Assembly (NCBI RefSeq): GCF_003151255.1
Contig: NZ_CP029481.1
Span: 3,162,001-3,226,000, forward strand
DNA from: Microvirga sp. 17 mud 1-3
GTDB taxonomy: Bacteria; Pseudomonadota; Alphaproteobacteria; Rhizobiales; Beijerinckiaceae
Direction of reading: 5' to 3'
Length of the DNA stretch: 64,000 bases
Shown here: positions 49,331 through 61,995 of the stretch, piece after piece
How positions within the stretch are numbered: position 1 is the stretch's first letter
Layout: every line of letters begins with the position of its first letter
Notes under the pieces: generated by a model
What the model was told of the DNA's origin: nothing
Database searches by the model: none
The model's input: only the letters and a program-made list of their open reading frames with translations
Translations under genes and position numbers: made by a program

Positions 49331-50713
49331 ATGAATCCGACGCGACGCCAGATCCTCGGCTCGCTTTGCGCTCCGGCGCTCCTGGCCGGCTTCACGAAGC
49401 GGCCGGGCCTCGCCTTCGCGGGCTTCTCGCAGGACGGCAGCGCCTATCAGCGCTATCTCGGCATCTGGAGCCGCTATTTGTCCGGTGCCTCGGTCGAAGA
49501 CGCGGAGGCCACGTCCCTCCTGGAGCACCCGGAGAGCTTCAGGGAGCGGCGCGAGGCCTTTCCGGAGGCCTCTGCCTTCGGGGTCTTCACCAGCTGCACG
49601 CCCCATCGGGACGTGTTCTACGACTGCCTCGATTTCAGCCTGCGCTGGCTCACCGCGCCCGACAATCCGGACCCTGCCCTGCCGCCGCTCTACAACCGGG
49701 GCCAGCTCTATTCCTGGCAATGGTCGTTCTGGGGCCGGGCGGCCCTGGAGCTCTACGAGGCCACGGGCGAGACAAGGTTCCTCACCCTCCTCGTAGGCGC
49801 CGCGCACAACGTGATGGCCGCGCGGGACGACCGGCACGGCATCGTCGACGAGAACCAGAAGCGGGTGGTCAAATCCTGGGGCTCGGTGATCTCCTTCGGC
49901 GGCCCCCAGATGCGCGGCACCGACGTCACGGCCACGGGGCTCATCACGCTGCCGATCCTCCAGCTCGCCAACAGGCTCGCGGCGCGCGGAGAGCTCGACG
50001 AGGAGGTGGCCGGCCTCGCCCAGCAATGTGCGCCCTCCTTCGACGAATACGAGATGTTCTATGTAGACCTGCCGACATTCGACGCAGGCTGCTACCGATA
50101 CGCGTTCATTCCCCAGGCCATCGACCCCACGAACCACATCAACGCCTTCGGGGCCGGCCTCGTGGAGCTTTATGCCTTCACGAAAGAGCAGCGCCATCTG
50201 GAACGGGCGCGCAAGCTCCTCAACTTCTATCGCGGCTCGATGGTCGTCGACCGGGACGGCGCCATCTCGACCCCCTACGAGCAGGATCCGGAATTCAAGA
50301 AGCATCCGAAATCGGAATGGTTCTGGAAGATGACGGTTTCGGCCGAGCTTCCGCTTGCGCTCGCCCGCCAGGGCCTCCTGGTGAAGGAGGAGGAGATGAT
50401 CGGCATCGCCCGGACCTATGCGGACGTGGTGATGGCCGAACCCGGCGGCATCAACGCCATGACGCGGCGCAGCGACAAGGCCCGCATGATCGACTTCACC
50501 AAGCCCCTCGACAGCGAGACGCCCGAATACCGCAGCTACGTGCCCATGGTCGCCGCGAGCCTGTTCTTCGTGGATCGGGAGCGCCGCATCGGCGACAAGC
50601 TCCTGCGCTACATGCTGCATTATCCACAATGGTTCACGAACGGCCTGTTCAGCGGAGGCGGCGTCGCCATGCTGGCTCGCGCCTATTCGCTGAGGCGAGG
50701 CTTCCGACTGTAG
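49331..50713 (+). CDS. Tat-exported protein of unknown function, alpha/alpha-toroid-like
   Basis: The 460-residue product starts at 49331 with a Tat-type signal (MNPTRRQILGSLCAPALLAG). The mature protein is rich in helix pairs with aromatic clusters (QLYSWQWSFWGRAALELYEATGE, KSEWFWKMTVSAELPLALAR, MLHYPQWFTNGLFSGGGVAM). This resembles (alpha/alpha)6 toroid enzymes such as glycoside hydrolases or lyases acting on uronic polymers. No catalytic motif can be identified by eye. It is not in an obvious operon. Confidence 0.65.
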   Translation: MNPTRRQILGSLCAPALLAGFTKRPGLAFAGFSQDGSAYQRYLGIWSRYLSGASVEDAEATSLLEHPESFRERREAFPEASAFGVFTSCTPHRDVFYDCLDFSLRWLTAPDNPDPALPPLYNRGQLYSWQWSFWGRAALELYEATGETRFLTLLVGAAHNVMAARDDRHGIVDENQKRVVKSWGSVISFGGPQMRGTDVTATGLITLPILQLANRLAARGELDEEVAGLAQQCAPSFDEYEMFYVDLPTFDAGCYRYAFIPQAIDPTNHINAFGAGLVELYAFTKEQRHLERARKLLNFYRGSMVVDRDGAISTPYEQDPEFKKHPKSEWFWKMTVSAELPLALARQGLLVKEEEMIGIARTYADVVMAEPGGINAMTRRSDKARMIDFTKPLDSETPEYRSYVPMVAASLFFVDRERRIGDKLLRYMLHYPQWFTNGLFSGGGVAMLARAYSLRRGFRL

Positions 50714-50833
50714 CGGCCTGCTCTCAAGGCGGCGGATGCCCGGGAAAAGAATCCGCGCCCTGCGACGAAAATCGCCGTCGGGCGTTACGATTGCGATAGC
50801 ATTCGAATCAGGTTTGCCCCATCTGTAGCTCCA

Positions 50834-51637
50834 ATGGATGCTCCCCTGACGCCCCAAGATCATGCCCTGGCCGCCGCCATGCGCGACGCGGCGCGGGAGG
50901 CCGGCGCCCTGGCCCTTCCGTTCTTCCGCGAAGGCACGCAGACGGCGGCGCGCCTGTGGTACAAGGAGCGCAGCTCCCCGGTGACCGAGGCGGACATCGC
51001 GGTCGATTCCTTCCTCAAGGACCGCCTGACCCGCATCCTCCCCGAGGCCGGGTGGCTGTCGGAGGAGACGGCGGACGACCCGGCCCGGCTCGGGCGGTCC
51101 TATGTGTGGATCGTCGATCCCATCGACGGCACCCGCGCCTTCGCGACCGGCCACCCGGACTGGTCGGTCTCCATCGCGCTGGTCAGGGACGGACGGCCGA
51201 TCCTCGGCGTCGTCCATGCGCCGATCCATGACCGCCTCTACGAGGCCTGCCTGTCCCAGGGGGCGTTCTGCAACGGCATCCGCATGACGCTTCCGTCAGG
51301 CCCTGCCCTGGAGCCTTTGCGGGTCGCGGGTCCCAAGCCCCTCATCGACCGGGCCGAACGCCATCTGGGCCATGTGGAACGCCTGCCTAAGGTGCCGTCC
51401 CTGGCTCTCCGGCTCGTCCGGGTCGCCGCGGGGTCGATCGACGTGGGTCTCGTCTCGGCGAATGCGGCCGATTGGGACATCGCGGCCGCAGATCTGATCA
51501 TTGCCGAGGCCGGCGGAGTCCTGTCCGATTTCAGCGGCAATCTGCCGCCCTATAACCGCCCCGATCCGTGCCACGGCGAAATGCTTGCCGCTGCGTCATG
51601 GTTGCATCCTCGGGCCGTTGGCGCCATGAGGACTTGA
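50834..51637 (+). CDS. Inositol monophosphatase family protein (CysQ/HisN-like)
   Basis: The 267-residue protein has the metal motif WIVDPIDGTRAFATGHPDW (DPIDGTxxF) and the second metal-ligand motif NAADWDIAAADLIIAEAGG. The EE.. and the E in SSPVTEADI complete the three-metal site. Family members are IMPase, CysQ (3'-phosphoadenosine 5'-phosphatase) and HisN (histidinol phosphatase). The motif DWDIAAADLI fits CysQ or HisN better than SuhB; I cannot decide. Confidence 0.85.
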   Translation: MDAPLTPQDHALAAAMRDAAREAGALALPFFREGTQTAARLWYKERSSPVTEADIAVDSFLKDRLTRILPEAGWLSEETADDPARLGRSYVWIVDPIDGTRAFATGHPDWSVSIALVRDGRPILGVVHAPIHDRLYEACLSQGAFCNGIRMTLPSGPALEPLRVAGPKPLIDRAERHLGHVERLPKVPSLALRLVRVAAGSIDVGLVSANAADWDIAAADLIIAEAGGVLSDFSGNLPPYNRPDPCHGEMLAAASWLHPRAVGAMRT

Positions 51638-51697
51638 GAATCGGGTTTTCCCGTAGCAACAAGCCCTCTCCACCGTCTGGAAAGAGATCACACCATC

Positions 51698-51931
51698 ATG
51701 ACCGACATGCCCGGTAAGCAGCTCCTCCATCTCGTGTTCGGGGGCGAGCTCGAACAGCTCGACTCGTCTACCTTCAAGGACCTGTCGAAGCTCGATATCG
51801 TCGGCATCTACCCGAACTATGCGACCGCCCATACGGCCTGGAAGGCCAAGGCGCAGGCGAGCGTGGACAACGCGCATATGCGCTACTTCATCGTCCATCT
51901 CCATCGCCTGCTCGAGCCGAGCCAGGGCTGA
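51698..51931 (+). CDS. DUF4170 family protein
   Basis: The 77-residue soluble protein (MTDMPGKQLLHLVFGGELEQ..LDIVGIYPNYATAHTAWKAKAQASVDNAHMRYFIVHLHRLLEP) matches DUF4170, a family found almost exclusively in alphaproteobacteria next to lipid A-related genes. Its start is 61 bp after the IMPase gene and its stop 12 bp before the acyltransferase-like gene. The function is unknown; the gene order suggests an envelope role. Confidence 0.88.
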   Translation: MTDMPGKQLLHLVFGGELEQLDSSTFKDLSKLDIVGIYPNYATAHTAWKAKAQASVDNAHMRYFIVHLHRLLEPSQG

Positions 51932-51943
51932 CCTGAACCCGCG

Positions 51944-52696
51944 ATGAGCCTGGTCAAGCGCATCACGCGGTCGCGCCCCGTCCAGGAAGCCCTCGGCTTC
52001 CTGGTGGCGAGCTATCTGGGGCTCGTGCGGCGCACCAACCGGTTCGTCATGGAACCGGCGGATGCCTATGACCGGATCGGCCCGATGATGCCCGTGATCG
52101 CCGCCATGTGGCACGGGCAGCATTTCATGATCCATTTCGCTAAGCGGCCGCAGGACCGGGCCGCGAGTCTCGTCTCCCGCTCGGGCGACGGGGAGTTCAA
52201 TGCCATCGCGCTTCGCCATCTCGGCATCCGGGCCATCCGCGGCTCGGGCGCCCGTGGGCGCGACATCCGCAAGAAGGGCGGTGTCTCGGCCATGCGCGCC
52301 ATGCTGCGCGCACTCGGCGACGGCGAGATGGTGGTCATGACCGCCGACATTCCCAAGATTGCGCGAGTTTGCGGCGAAGGCATCGTGACCCTGGCGCAGC
52401 TCTCGGGCCGCCCCATCGTGCCGGTCGCGGTGGTGACGAGCCGCAGGATCGATTTCGACAGCTGGGACCGGGCGAGCCTGGGGCTCCCGTTCGGCCGCGG
52501 CGCCATGGTCCTCGGCGACCCCATCCAGGTCCCCCGCGAGGCGGACGCGCAGACCCTGGAAGCGGTCCGCCAGGCTGTCGAGCGGGAACTCGACGCCGTC
52601 CATGCCCGCGCCTATGCGCTGATCGGCGCGAAGGATCCCGGCGCCCGCGTGAAGGAACACCGCGCCCGGGCCCTCGCCGGAGGCTCCCGCGCATGA
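51944..52696 (+). CDS. DUF374 family lysophospholipid acyltransferase-like protein
   Basis: The 250-residue protein fits DUF374, a branch of the LPLAT superfamily: IAAMWHGQHFMIHF (the catalytic-type WHG in place of HxxxxD), RGSGARGRDIRKKGGVSAMRAML and GEGIVTLAQLSGRPIVPVAVVT. It has an N-terminal hydrophobic segment (EALGFLVASYLGLVRR). It probably acts on lipid A or a related lipid, since it precedes waaA and lpxK. Its stop overlaps waaA by 4 bp. Confidence 0.88.
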   Translation: MSLVKRITRSRPVQEALGFLVASYLGLVRRTNRFVMEPADAYDRIGPMMPVIAAMWHGQHFMIHFAKRPQDRAASLVSRSGDGEFNAIALRHLGIRAIRGSGARGRDIRKKGGVSAMRAMLRALGDGEMVVMTADIPKIARVCGEGIVTLAQLSGRPIVPVAVVTSRRIDFDSWDRASLGLPFGRGAMVLGDPIQVPREADAQTLEAVRQAVERELDAVHARAYALIGAKDPGARVKEHRARALAGGSRA

Positions 52697-53982
52697 GGGT
52701 ACCGCTTCTCGCCAGGACCTACCGTACCCTCACGGCCGTGCTGGAGCCGGCTGTCATCGGCCTCCTCTACTGGCGGCAGCGCAAGGGCCGCGAGGACAAG
52801 ACCCGCCTCGGAGAACGGCAGGGCTATCCCAGCCGCCCGCGGCCGAAGGGCCATCTGGTCTGGGTGCACGGGGCGAGCAATGGCGAGACCCTGTCCCTGA
52901 TGCCCGTGGTGGAGCGCCTGACCCAGCGGGGCCTCTCGGTCCTGGTCACGTCAGGCACCCGCACCTCCGCGGCTCTCATCGCCCGCCGCCTCCCGCCCGG
53001 CGCGGTGCACCAATACGTCCCCCTCGACGTGCCGCGCTATGTCCGGCGGTTCCTCAAGCATTGGCGGCCCGACCTCGCCCTCGTGGCCGAGTCAGAGATC
53101 TGGCCGAACACGGTCCTGGCCCTGGATGAGCGCCAGATCCCCCTCGTCATGGTCAACGGACGCATGTCGGACCGCTCCTTCCACCGCTGGCAGAAGCTGC
53201 CCCGCATCATCCGGGCCCTTCTGGAACGGTTCGCCCTCTGCCTCGCTCAGACGACCGAGGACGCGGAGCGCCTGGCCCGGCTGGGGGCACCGCGTGTCTT
53301 CGTGACCGGCAATCTCAAGTTCGACGCCCCGCCGCCTCCAGCCGACCCGCGCGCTGTCGCGCATCTGTCCGGCCTGATCGCCGGCCGCCCGGTCTGGCTC
53401 GCAGCCAGCACCCATCCGGGCGAGGAAAGCGCCGCCCTGGCGGTGCACCGGGCGCTGGTGCAGCGTCATCCCAACCTGCTGACCATCGTGGCCCCGCGCC
53501 ACCCGCAGCGGGGGCAGGAGGTCGCGGCCCTTGCCGGGCAGGCAGGCCTGCGCGCGAGCCGCCGCTCGCAGGGCATGGCGCCGGACCGGGCGACGGACGT
53601 CTATGTGGTCGACACCATCGGCGAGATGGGCCTGTTCTATCGCCTGTCCCCCGTAGTCCTCATGGGCGGGACCCTGGTCCCGGTCGGCGGACATAACCCG
53701 ATCGAGCCCGCCAAGCTCAGCGCCGCGATCCTCCACGGCCCGCACGTCCACAACGCGGCGGAGATCTACGCGGCCATCGACAAGGCCCGGGGCGCTCTGC
53801 TGGTGAAGGACAATGCGGGCCTTGCCCGGGCCGTCAGCGAACTTCTGGGCAACGCCGCCCTCACCCGGGCGATGGCGCGGGCCGCCGGCGATGCCGTGCA
53901 GGCCCTCGGCGGGGCGGTGGACCGCACGATCCAGTCCATCGAGCCCTTCATCGTCCAGGCGAAGCTCGGGGCCCGGCGCTGA
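52693..53982 (+). CDS. waaA: 3-deoxy-D-manno-octulosonic acid (Kdo) transferase
   Basis: The 429-residue protein starts at 52693, overlapping the DUF374 stop. It is a GT-B glycosyltransferase with the WaaA N-terminal marks VHGASNGETLSLMPVVERL (catalytic Glu), VTSGTRTSAALIARRLP, YVPLDVPRYVRRFLKHWRPDLALVAESEIWPN, and the C-terminal HPGEE..., GGHNPIEPAKL. It adds Kdo to lipid A precursors at the inner-membrane surface. Its last base is the first base of the lpxK start (TGATG). Confidence 0.95.
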   Translation: MRVPLLARTYRTLTAVLEPAVIGLLYWRQRKGREDKTRLGERQGYPSRPRPKGHLVWVHGASNGETLSLMPVVERLTQRGLSVLVTSGTRTSAALIARRLPPGAVHQYVPLDVPRYVRRFLKHWRPDLALVAESEIWPNTVLALDERQIPLVMVNGRMSDRSFHRWQKLPRIIRALLERFALCLAQTTEDAERLARLGAPRVFVTGNLKFDAPPPPADPRAVAHLSGLIAGRPVWLAASTHPGEESAALAVHRALVQRHPNLLTIVAPRHPQRGQEVAALAGQAGLRASRRSQGMAPDRATDVYVVDTIGEMGLFYRLSPVVLMGGTLVPVGGHNPIEPAKLSAAILHGPHVHNAAEIYAAIDKARGALLVKDNAGLARAVSELLGNAALTRAMARAAGDAVQALGGAVDRTIQSIEPFIVQAKLGARR

Positions 53983-55013
53983 TGCGCGCGCCCCGCTTCT
54001 GGGGGCGGACGCCCCCTTCCCTTCTGGCTCATCTCCTCACGCCCGTTGGGGCGCTCTATGGCGGCATTGCCGCCTCGCGGATGCGCCGACCGGGGAGCAG
54101 GGCCGGATTGCCCGTTCTGTGCATCGGCAACTTCACGGCCGGCGGGGCCGGCAAGACTCCGACCGCGCTTGCGGTGGCCGAGATCCTGACAGGTGCAGGC
54201 GAGCGCCCAGCCTTCCTGTCTCGGGGTTATGGCGGGCGCCTGAAAGGCCCCGTCCAGGTCCAGCCCGAACATCGGGCCACAGATGTGGGCGATGAGCCGC
54301 TTCTCCTCGCCCGAAGAGCACCGGCAATCGTCTCCCGCGATCGGCCTGCGGGCGCACGGCTCGCCGTCGAGACCGGGGCGACCGCCATCGTCATGGATGA
54401 CGGGCTGCAGAACCCTTCCCTCGTCAAGGACTGCGCCATCGCGGTGGTCGACGGGGCGACCGGCCTCGGCAACGGCCTCCCGCTGCCGGCAGGTCCCTTG
54501 CGAGCGCCCTTGGAAGCGCAGTGGCCCGCGGTCGATGCCGTCGTGATCATCGGCGAAGGCGCGCCCGGCGCATCCGTGGCCGCGGAGGCGGTGCGCAGGG
54601 GAAAACAGCTATTCCGGGGCGTTCTCGAACCGGAAGCAGCCGCCGTCGAAAGCCTCCGCGGCAAGCCGCTCCTGGCCTTTGCGGGGATCGGCCGGCCGGA
54701 GAAGTTCTTCTCGACCTTGCGGGATTGCGGCCTTGCCGTGGAACGCGCCCTGCCCTTCGCCGATCATCATGCCTTTACGGCGAACGAGATCGAGGCCCTG
54801 CGCAGCGAGGCGGAGAGGCGAGGCCTCCAGCCCGTCACGACCGAGAAGGACCTTGCCCGGATCGCCGGCACGAAGGACCTGCCGGCCTGGCCCGAACTAA
54901 GGGCCCTGCCCGTGCGGCTGCGCCTGACGGATCCGGTGGCCTTCCGGACATTCATTCTGAGCCACGTCGCTGAGCGCCGCACTGACGTCCCTTTGTCCTC
55001 TCCCTCAGGATGA
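53982..55013 (+). CDS. lpxK: Tetraacyldisaccharide 4'-kinase
   Basis: The 343-residue protein has an N-terminal anchor region and the LpxK P-loop IGNFTAGGAGKTPTALA. The catalytic DDGLQNPSL motif and RGYGGRLKGPV are present. It phosphorylates the 4' position of the lipid A disaccharide at the membrane. The start overlaps the waaA stop (TGATG). Its 3' end overlaps the convergent DUF2093 gene by 9 bp. Together with waaA it forms the lipid A core operon. Confidence 0.95.
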   Translation: MRAPRFWGRTPPSLLAHLLTPVGALYGGIAASRMRRPGSRAGLPVLCIGNFTAGGAGKTPTALAVAEILTGAGERPAFLSRGYGGRLKGPVQVQPEHRATDVGDEPLLLARRAPAIVSRDRPAGARLAVETGATAIVMDDGLQNPSLVKDCAIAVVDGATGLGNGLPLPAGPLRAPLEAQWPAVDAVVIIGEGAPGASVAAEAVRRGKQLFRGVLEPEAAAVESLRGKPLLAFAGIGRPEKFFSTLRDCGLAVERALPFADHHAFTANEIEALRSEAERRGLQPVTTEKDLARIAGTKDLPAWPELRALPVRLRLTDPVAFRTFILSHVAERRTDVPLSSPSG

Positions 55014-55232
55014 GGACGCCGCCTGCAGGACGCGGGTCATGACCGCCTCGGGAGACGAATAGGCCTCCTGGCGCTCGACGCTCCAATACTTCAACTCGTC
55101 GAGCGGAATGGGCTTGCCGGTCACGGCGCAGCGCACGAAGGCGCCCGGCTTGAGGACCCGCAGGTCGCTGTCGAGATATTGCACGACGGCCTCGCCGCCG
55201 ATCGGCTCGAATCTGTTCATGGGGTCTGACAT
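55005..55232 (-). CDS. DUF2093 family protein
   Basis: The 75-residue product starts at 55232 (MSDPMNRFEPIGGEAVVQYLDSDLRVLKPGAFVRCAVTGKPIPLDELKYWSVERQEAYSS; written from the sequence in parts). The core RVLKPG.FVRCAVTG..IPLDELKYWSVERQEAY matches the DUF2093 family, alphaproteobacterial and uncharacterised. A Cys in VRCAV is near a possible partner in no other position, so no zinc site is seen. It follows xseA on the same strand by 61 bp. Confidence 0.85.
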   Translation of the reverse strand: MSDPMNRFEPIGGEAVVQYLDSDLRVLKPGAFVRCAVTGKPIPLDELKYWSVERQEAYSSPEAVMTRVLQAASSS

Positions 55233-55293
55233 CACGCCGTCTTGGTCAACGGTCTTCACATAAGACCGCCCTGACCTGGTTTTCAATGCCGCA

Positions 55294-58808
<3,515 letters not shown>

Positions 58809-58819
58809 GGTCGTCAAGA

Positions 58820-58849
58820 CCAGGTTGTAGCCATCCGGCTACAACCTGG
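58820..58849 (+). terminator. Terminator hairpin after the RTX gene
   Basis: CCAGGTTGTAGCC (58820-58832) and GGCTACAACCTGG (58837-58849) form a perfect 13-bp stem with loop ATCC, 11 bp after the RTX stop codon. No T tract follows. A further 190 bp without genes lie before ffs. Confidence 0.6.
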
Positions 58850-59037
58850 AAACTGCAAGGACCCTGAACACATGGATCCACGGCATAAGCCTCGGGGATG
58901 ACCCGCGCCGAAGCGACAGGGATGTGGAATCCATGCATTCTCCCCGTTCTCCACAAAGCGGAAAGCCGCAGGGGAAGTAGCCTTCGGGGCGCGGCATCGG
59001 CGAGCTTGCGTTTGGGGGCCGAAGGTCCCATATAGGC

Positions 59038-59137
59038 CTCGGGAGGTTGGCGAGGGACGTCTCACTCGCCAACCGGGTCAGGTCCGGAAGGAAGCAGCCC
59101 TAACGAGACCGAACGGGTCTTCGTCCAGCCTCCCACC
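59038..59137 (+). ncRNA. ffs: Signal recognition particle RNA (4.5S, small bacterial type)
   Basis: The diagnostic SRP core GTCAGGTCCGGAAGGAAGCA lies at 59078-59097. The flanks fold into the long helix of the bacterial SRP RNA: GGGAGGTTGG at 59041 pairs with CCAGCCTCCC at 59125-59134, and GGCGAG(GGACGTCT)CACTCGCC-type internal pairing is visible. The RNA binds Ffh to target membrane proteins. Its location directly before dnaX is the usual alphaproteobacterial order. The exact ends are uncertain by a few bases. Confidence 0.9.
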
Positions 59138-59183
59138 CCGGCGCCCGCAGCGGTGCTCCTGTCGCTTCCAGTTTTTGCAGCCG

Positions 59184-61010
59184 ATGGACGAAACCACAGC
59201 CGGCACGCCCCCGAATGACGAGCCGGCCCTGCCGGGCTTTCCCTCTGCGCCGGCGCCCGCCGCGTCCGGCAACGGGGCTTATCGCGTCCTCGCCCGCAAG
59301 TACCGCCCCCGCACCTTCGACGACCTGATCGGCCAGGAGGCCATGGTCCGCACCCTCTCGAATGCCTTCGAGACGGGCCGGATCCCACAGGCCTGGATGC
59401 TCACGGGCGTCCGCGGCGTCGGCAAGACCACCACGGCCCGCATCCTGGCCCGGGGCCTCAACTACCAGACCGCCGACGGGACCGGCGGCCCGACCATCCA
59501 CATGCCTGGCCTCGGCGTTCATTGCGAGGCGATCATGGAATCCCGGCACGTGGACGTGCTGGAGATGGACGCCGCCTCGCATACCGGCATCGACGACGTC
59601 CGCCAGATCATCGACGGCATCCGCTATTCGCCGGTCTCGGCCCGCTACAAGGTCTACATCATCGACGAGGTGCACATGCTCTCCGAGAAGGCGTTCAACG
59701 CCTTCCTGAAGACCCTCGAAGAGCCGCCGCCCCACGCCAAGTTCATCTTCGCCACCACCGAGATCCGCAAGGTCCCGGTCACCATCCTGTCCCGCTGCCA
59801 GCGCTTCGACCTGCGCCGCATCGATGCCGACAAGCTCGTGGCCCATCTCGGCCGCATCTGCGACGCCGAGGGCGTCCGGGCGGAGCCCGAGGCGCTCGCG
59901 GCCATCGCCCGGGCGGCAGAGGGCTCGGCCCGCGATTCGCTCTCGCTTCTCGATCAGGCCATCGCCCACGGGGCCGGCATCGTGAAGGCCGAGACCGTGC
60001 GCGACATGCTGGGCCTCGCCGACCGCACCCAGGTCATCGACCTGTTCGAGGCGGTCATGCGCGGCGACGTGCCGGAGGCCTTTGCGGGCCTGCGGACGCA
60101 ATACGATTCCGGCGCCGACCCGGCCGTGGTCCTCTCCGACCTCGCGGCTTTCGCGCATGTGGTGACACGGCTGAAGCTGATCCCCGAAGCCGCGAAGGAC
60201 CCCGCTTTGTCCGAGGCCGAGCGGAGCCGGGGGCTCGATTTCGCCCGTAAGCTTCCCGTTCGGGCTCTCTCCCGCGCCTGGCAGATCCTGCTGAAGGGCG
60301 TCCCGGAGGTGCAGGCCTCCAACCGGCCGGTCGCGGCCGCCGAGATGGTGCTGGTGCGCCTCGCCTATGCGGCGGACCTGCCGACCCCGGACGAGGCCCT
60401 GCGCGCCCTGCGGGACGGAAACCCGCTGCCTGCGGGCGGCCCGCCTCCGTCGCCTGCGCCCTCGCCGTCGGGGCCTGTCTCATCGGGGAACATGGCGCTT
60501 GCCACCTCCCAAGCCCGCCCGCAGCCACGGCTGGAGCCGCAGGGGGCGCCCGCGCTCCGCCTGCGCCGCTTCGAGGACGTGGTCGCCATGGCCGGTGAGA
60601 AGCGCGAGATCGTGCTCAAGGCCGCCCTCGAGCGGGACGTGCGCCTCGTCCGCTTCGAGGAGGGCAGCATCGAACTGAGCCTCGCCGAGGGCGGCAGCCG
60701 CACCATTGCCAACGACCTTTCCCGCGCGCTCCAGCAATGGACCGGCCAGCGCTGGATGGTGGCCCTGTCGTCCGAGGAGGGCGCGCCGACCCTGCGCGAT
60801 CAGGCCCTTGCGGCCGAGCGGGAGCGCCGGGAGGGCGCCGCCAGCCATCCGCTGGTCCAGGCGGTGCTCGCCAAGTTCCCGGGCGCGCAGATCGTCAACG
60901 TGGTCGAGCGCAAGTCCGAGGATCAGGCATCCGACGCCGAGACCGAAATTCTCGGCGAGGCGGACGCGATGGCGGCCCACGAGACCGAGGCCGACGACGA
61001 CCTGGATTGA
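59184..61010 (+). CDS. dnaX: DNA polymerase III subunit tau/gamma
   Basis: The 608-residue protein starts at 59184 (MDETTAGTPPNDEPALP). The AAA+ core has Walker A GVRGVGKTTTARIL, Walker B YIIDEVHMLS, and the SRC motif LSRCQRFDLRR. The region that binds zinc through four Cys in E. coli reads GPTIHMPGLGVHCEAIMESRH, leaving a single Cys, as in other alphaproteobacteria. A Pro-rich linker (residues about 395-440) separates the tau C-terminal domain that contacts the polymerase. No obvious slippery A-run for a frameshift was seen. It begins an operon with ybaB and recR. Confidence 0.95.
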   Translation: MDETTAGTPPNDEPALPGFPSAPAPAASGNGAYRVLARKYRPRTFDDLIGQEAMVRTLSNAFETGRIPQAWMLTGVRGVGKTTTARILARGLNYQTADGTGGPTIHMPGLGVHCEAIMESRHVDVLEMDAASHTGIDDVRQIIDGIRYSPVSARYKVYIIDEVHMLSEKAFNAFLKTLEEPPPHAKFIFATTEIRKVPVTILSRCQRFDLRRIDADKLVAHLGRICDAEGVRAEPEALAAIARAAEGSARDSLSLLDQAIAHGAGIVKAETVRDMLGLADRTQVIDLFEAVMRGDVPEAFAGLRTQYDSGADPAVVLSDLAAFAHVVTRLKLIPEAAKDPALSEAERSRGLDFARKLPVRALSRAWQILLKGVPEVQASNRPVAAAEMVLVRLAYAADLPTPDEALRALRDGNPLPAGGPPPSPAPSPSGPVSSGNMALATSQARPQPRLEPQGAPALRLRRFEDVVAMAGEKREIVLKAALERDVRLVRFEEGSIELSLAEGGSRTIANDLSRALQQWTGQRWMVALSSEEGAPTLRDQALAAERERREGAASHPLVQAVLAKFPGAQIVNVVERKSEDQASDAETEILGEADAMAAHETEADDDLD

Positions 61011-61020
61011 GGAGACCGTC

Positions 61021-61341
61021 ATGAAAGACATTATGGGATTGATGAAGCAGGCTCAGGCCATGCAGCAGAAGCTGCAGGACGCCCAGGCCGAGCTCGACAC
61101 CGTCGAGGTCGAGGGCACCGCCGGCGGCGGGGTCGTGACCGTGCGGGTCTCGGGCAAGGGCGCCCTGAAGGCGATCAGCATCGATCCGTCGCTCATGAAC
61201 CCGGACGAGAAGGAGATCCTCGAGGATCTCATCGTGGCCGCCATGAACGACGCCCGCGGAAAGGCCGACAGGGCCGCGCAGGACAGGATGGCGGAGCTGA
61301 CCAAGGGCCTGCCGCTGCCGCCCGGCATGAAGCTGTTCTAA
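61021..61341 (+). CDS. ybaB: YbaB/EbfC nucleoid-associated protein
   Basis: The 106-residue protein (MKDIMGLMKQAQAMQQKLQDAQAELDTVEVEGTAGGGVVTVRVSGKGALKAISIDPS; only partial runs shown here as landmarks) has the YbaB fold with the long N-terminal helix and the GKGALKAISIDP strand. It binds DNA as a dimer. It lies 10 bp after dnaX and 9 bp before recR, the standard dnaX-ybaB-recR order. Confidence 0.93.
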   Translation: MKDIMGLMKQAQAMQQKLQDAQAELDTVEVEGTAGGGVVTVRVSGKGALKAISIDPSLMNPDEKEILEDLIVAAMNDARGKADRAAQDRMAELTKGLPLPPGMKLF

Positions 61342-61350
61342 GGGATCGCG

Positions 61351-61956
61351 ATGGCCCAGAACGTCGCCGGACCCGAGATCGAGCGCCTGATCCAGCTCCT
61401 GGCCCGCCTTCCGGGCCTGGGGCCGCGCTCGGCCCGGCGCGCCGCGCTGCATCTCATCAAGAAGCGCGACACGCTTCTCAACCCGTTGAGCGAGGCCATG
61501 CGCGTCGCCAACGAGCGCATCGTCGTGTGCTCGTCCTGCGGCAACGTGGATACGTCGGATCCCTGCACGATCTGCCGCGATCCGCGCCGCGACACCTCGA
61601 TCCTCGTGGTCGTCGAGGATGTGTCGGACCTCTGGGCCCTGGAGCGCTCGGGGGCCGTCAATGCCCGCTACCACGTGCTCGGCGGCGTGCTCTCGCCCCT
61701 CGACGGCGTGCGCCCTGAACACCTCAATCTCGATCGTCTCGTGGCCCGCGCCTCCGAGCCCGGCGTCGCGGAGGTGATCCTGGCCCTCAACGCGACCGTC
61801 GACGGCCAGACGACCGCCCACTACATCACCGAACTCCTCGCCCATCTCCCCGTGAAGGTCACGAAGCTCGCCCACGGCGTGCCGGTTGGCGGCGAACTCG
61901 ACTACCTCGACGAAGGCACCCTCTCGGCAGCGATCCGGCAGCGGACGGCTTTCTGA
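61351..61956 (+). CDS. recR: Recombination protein RecR
   Basis: The 201-residue protein has an N-terminal helix-hairpin-helix ([18 protein letters not shown]), a four-Cys zinc finger ([16 protein letters not shown]) and a Toprim domain ([35 protein letters not shown]). It works with RecF and RecO to load RecA at gaps. It is the last gene of the dnaX operon. Confidence 0.95.
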   Translation: MAQNVAGPEIERLIQLLARLPGLGPRSARRAALHLIKKRDTLLNPLSEAMRVANERIVVCSSCGNVDTSDPCTICRDPRRDTSILVVVEDVSDLWALERSGAVNARYHVLGGVLSPLDGVRPEHLNLDRLVARASEPGVAEVILALNATVDGQTTAHYITELLAHLPVKVTKLAHGVPVGGELDYLDEGTLSAAIRQRTAF

Positions 61957-61995
61957 TCCCCAAAGATCTCGGATGCTCGCGGGAAGCGCGACCCG

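Noticed and set aside
49244..51229. 661-codon minus-strand frame opposite the Tat-exported protein and the IMPase gene
   Set aside because: It spans two well-supported plus-strand genes and their gap, and shows no domain or plausible start signal.
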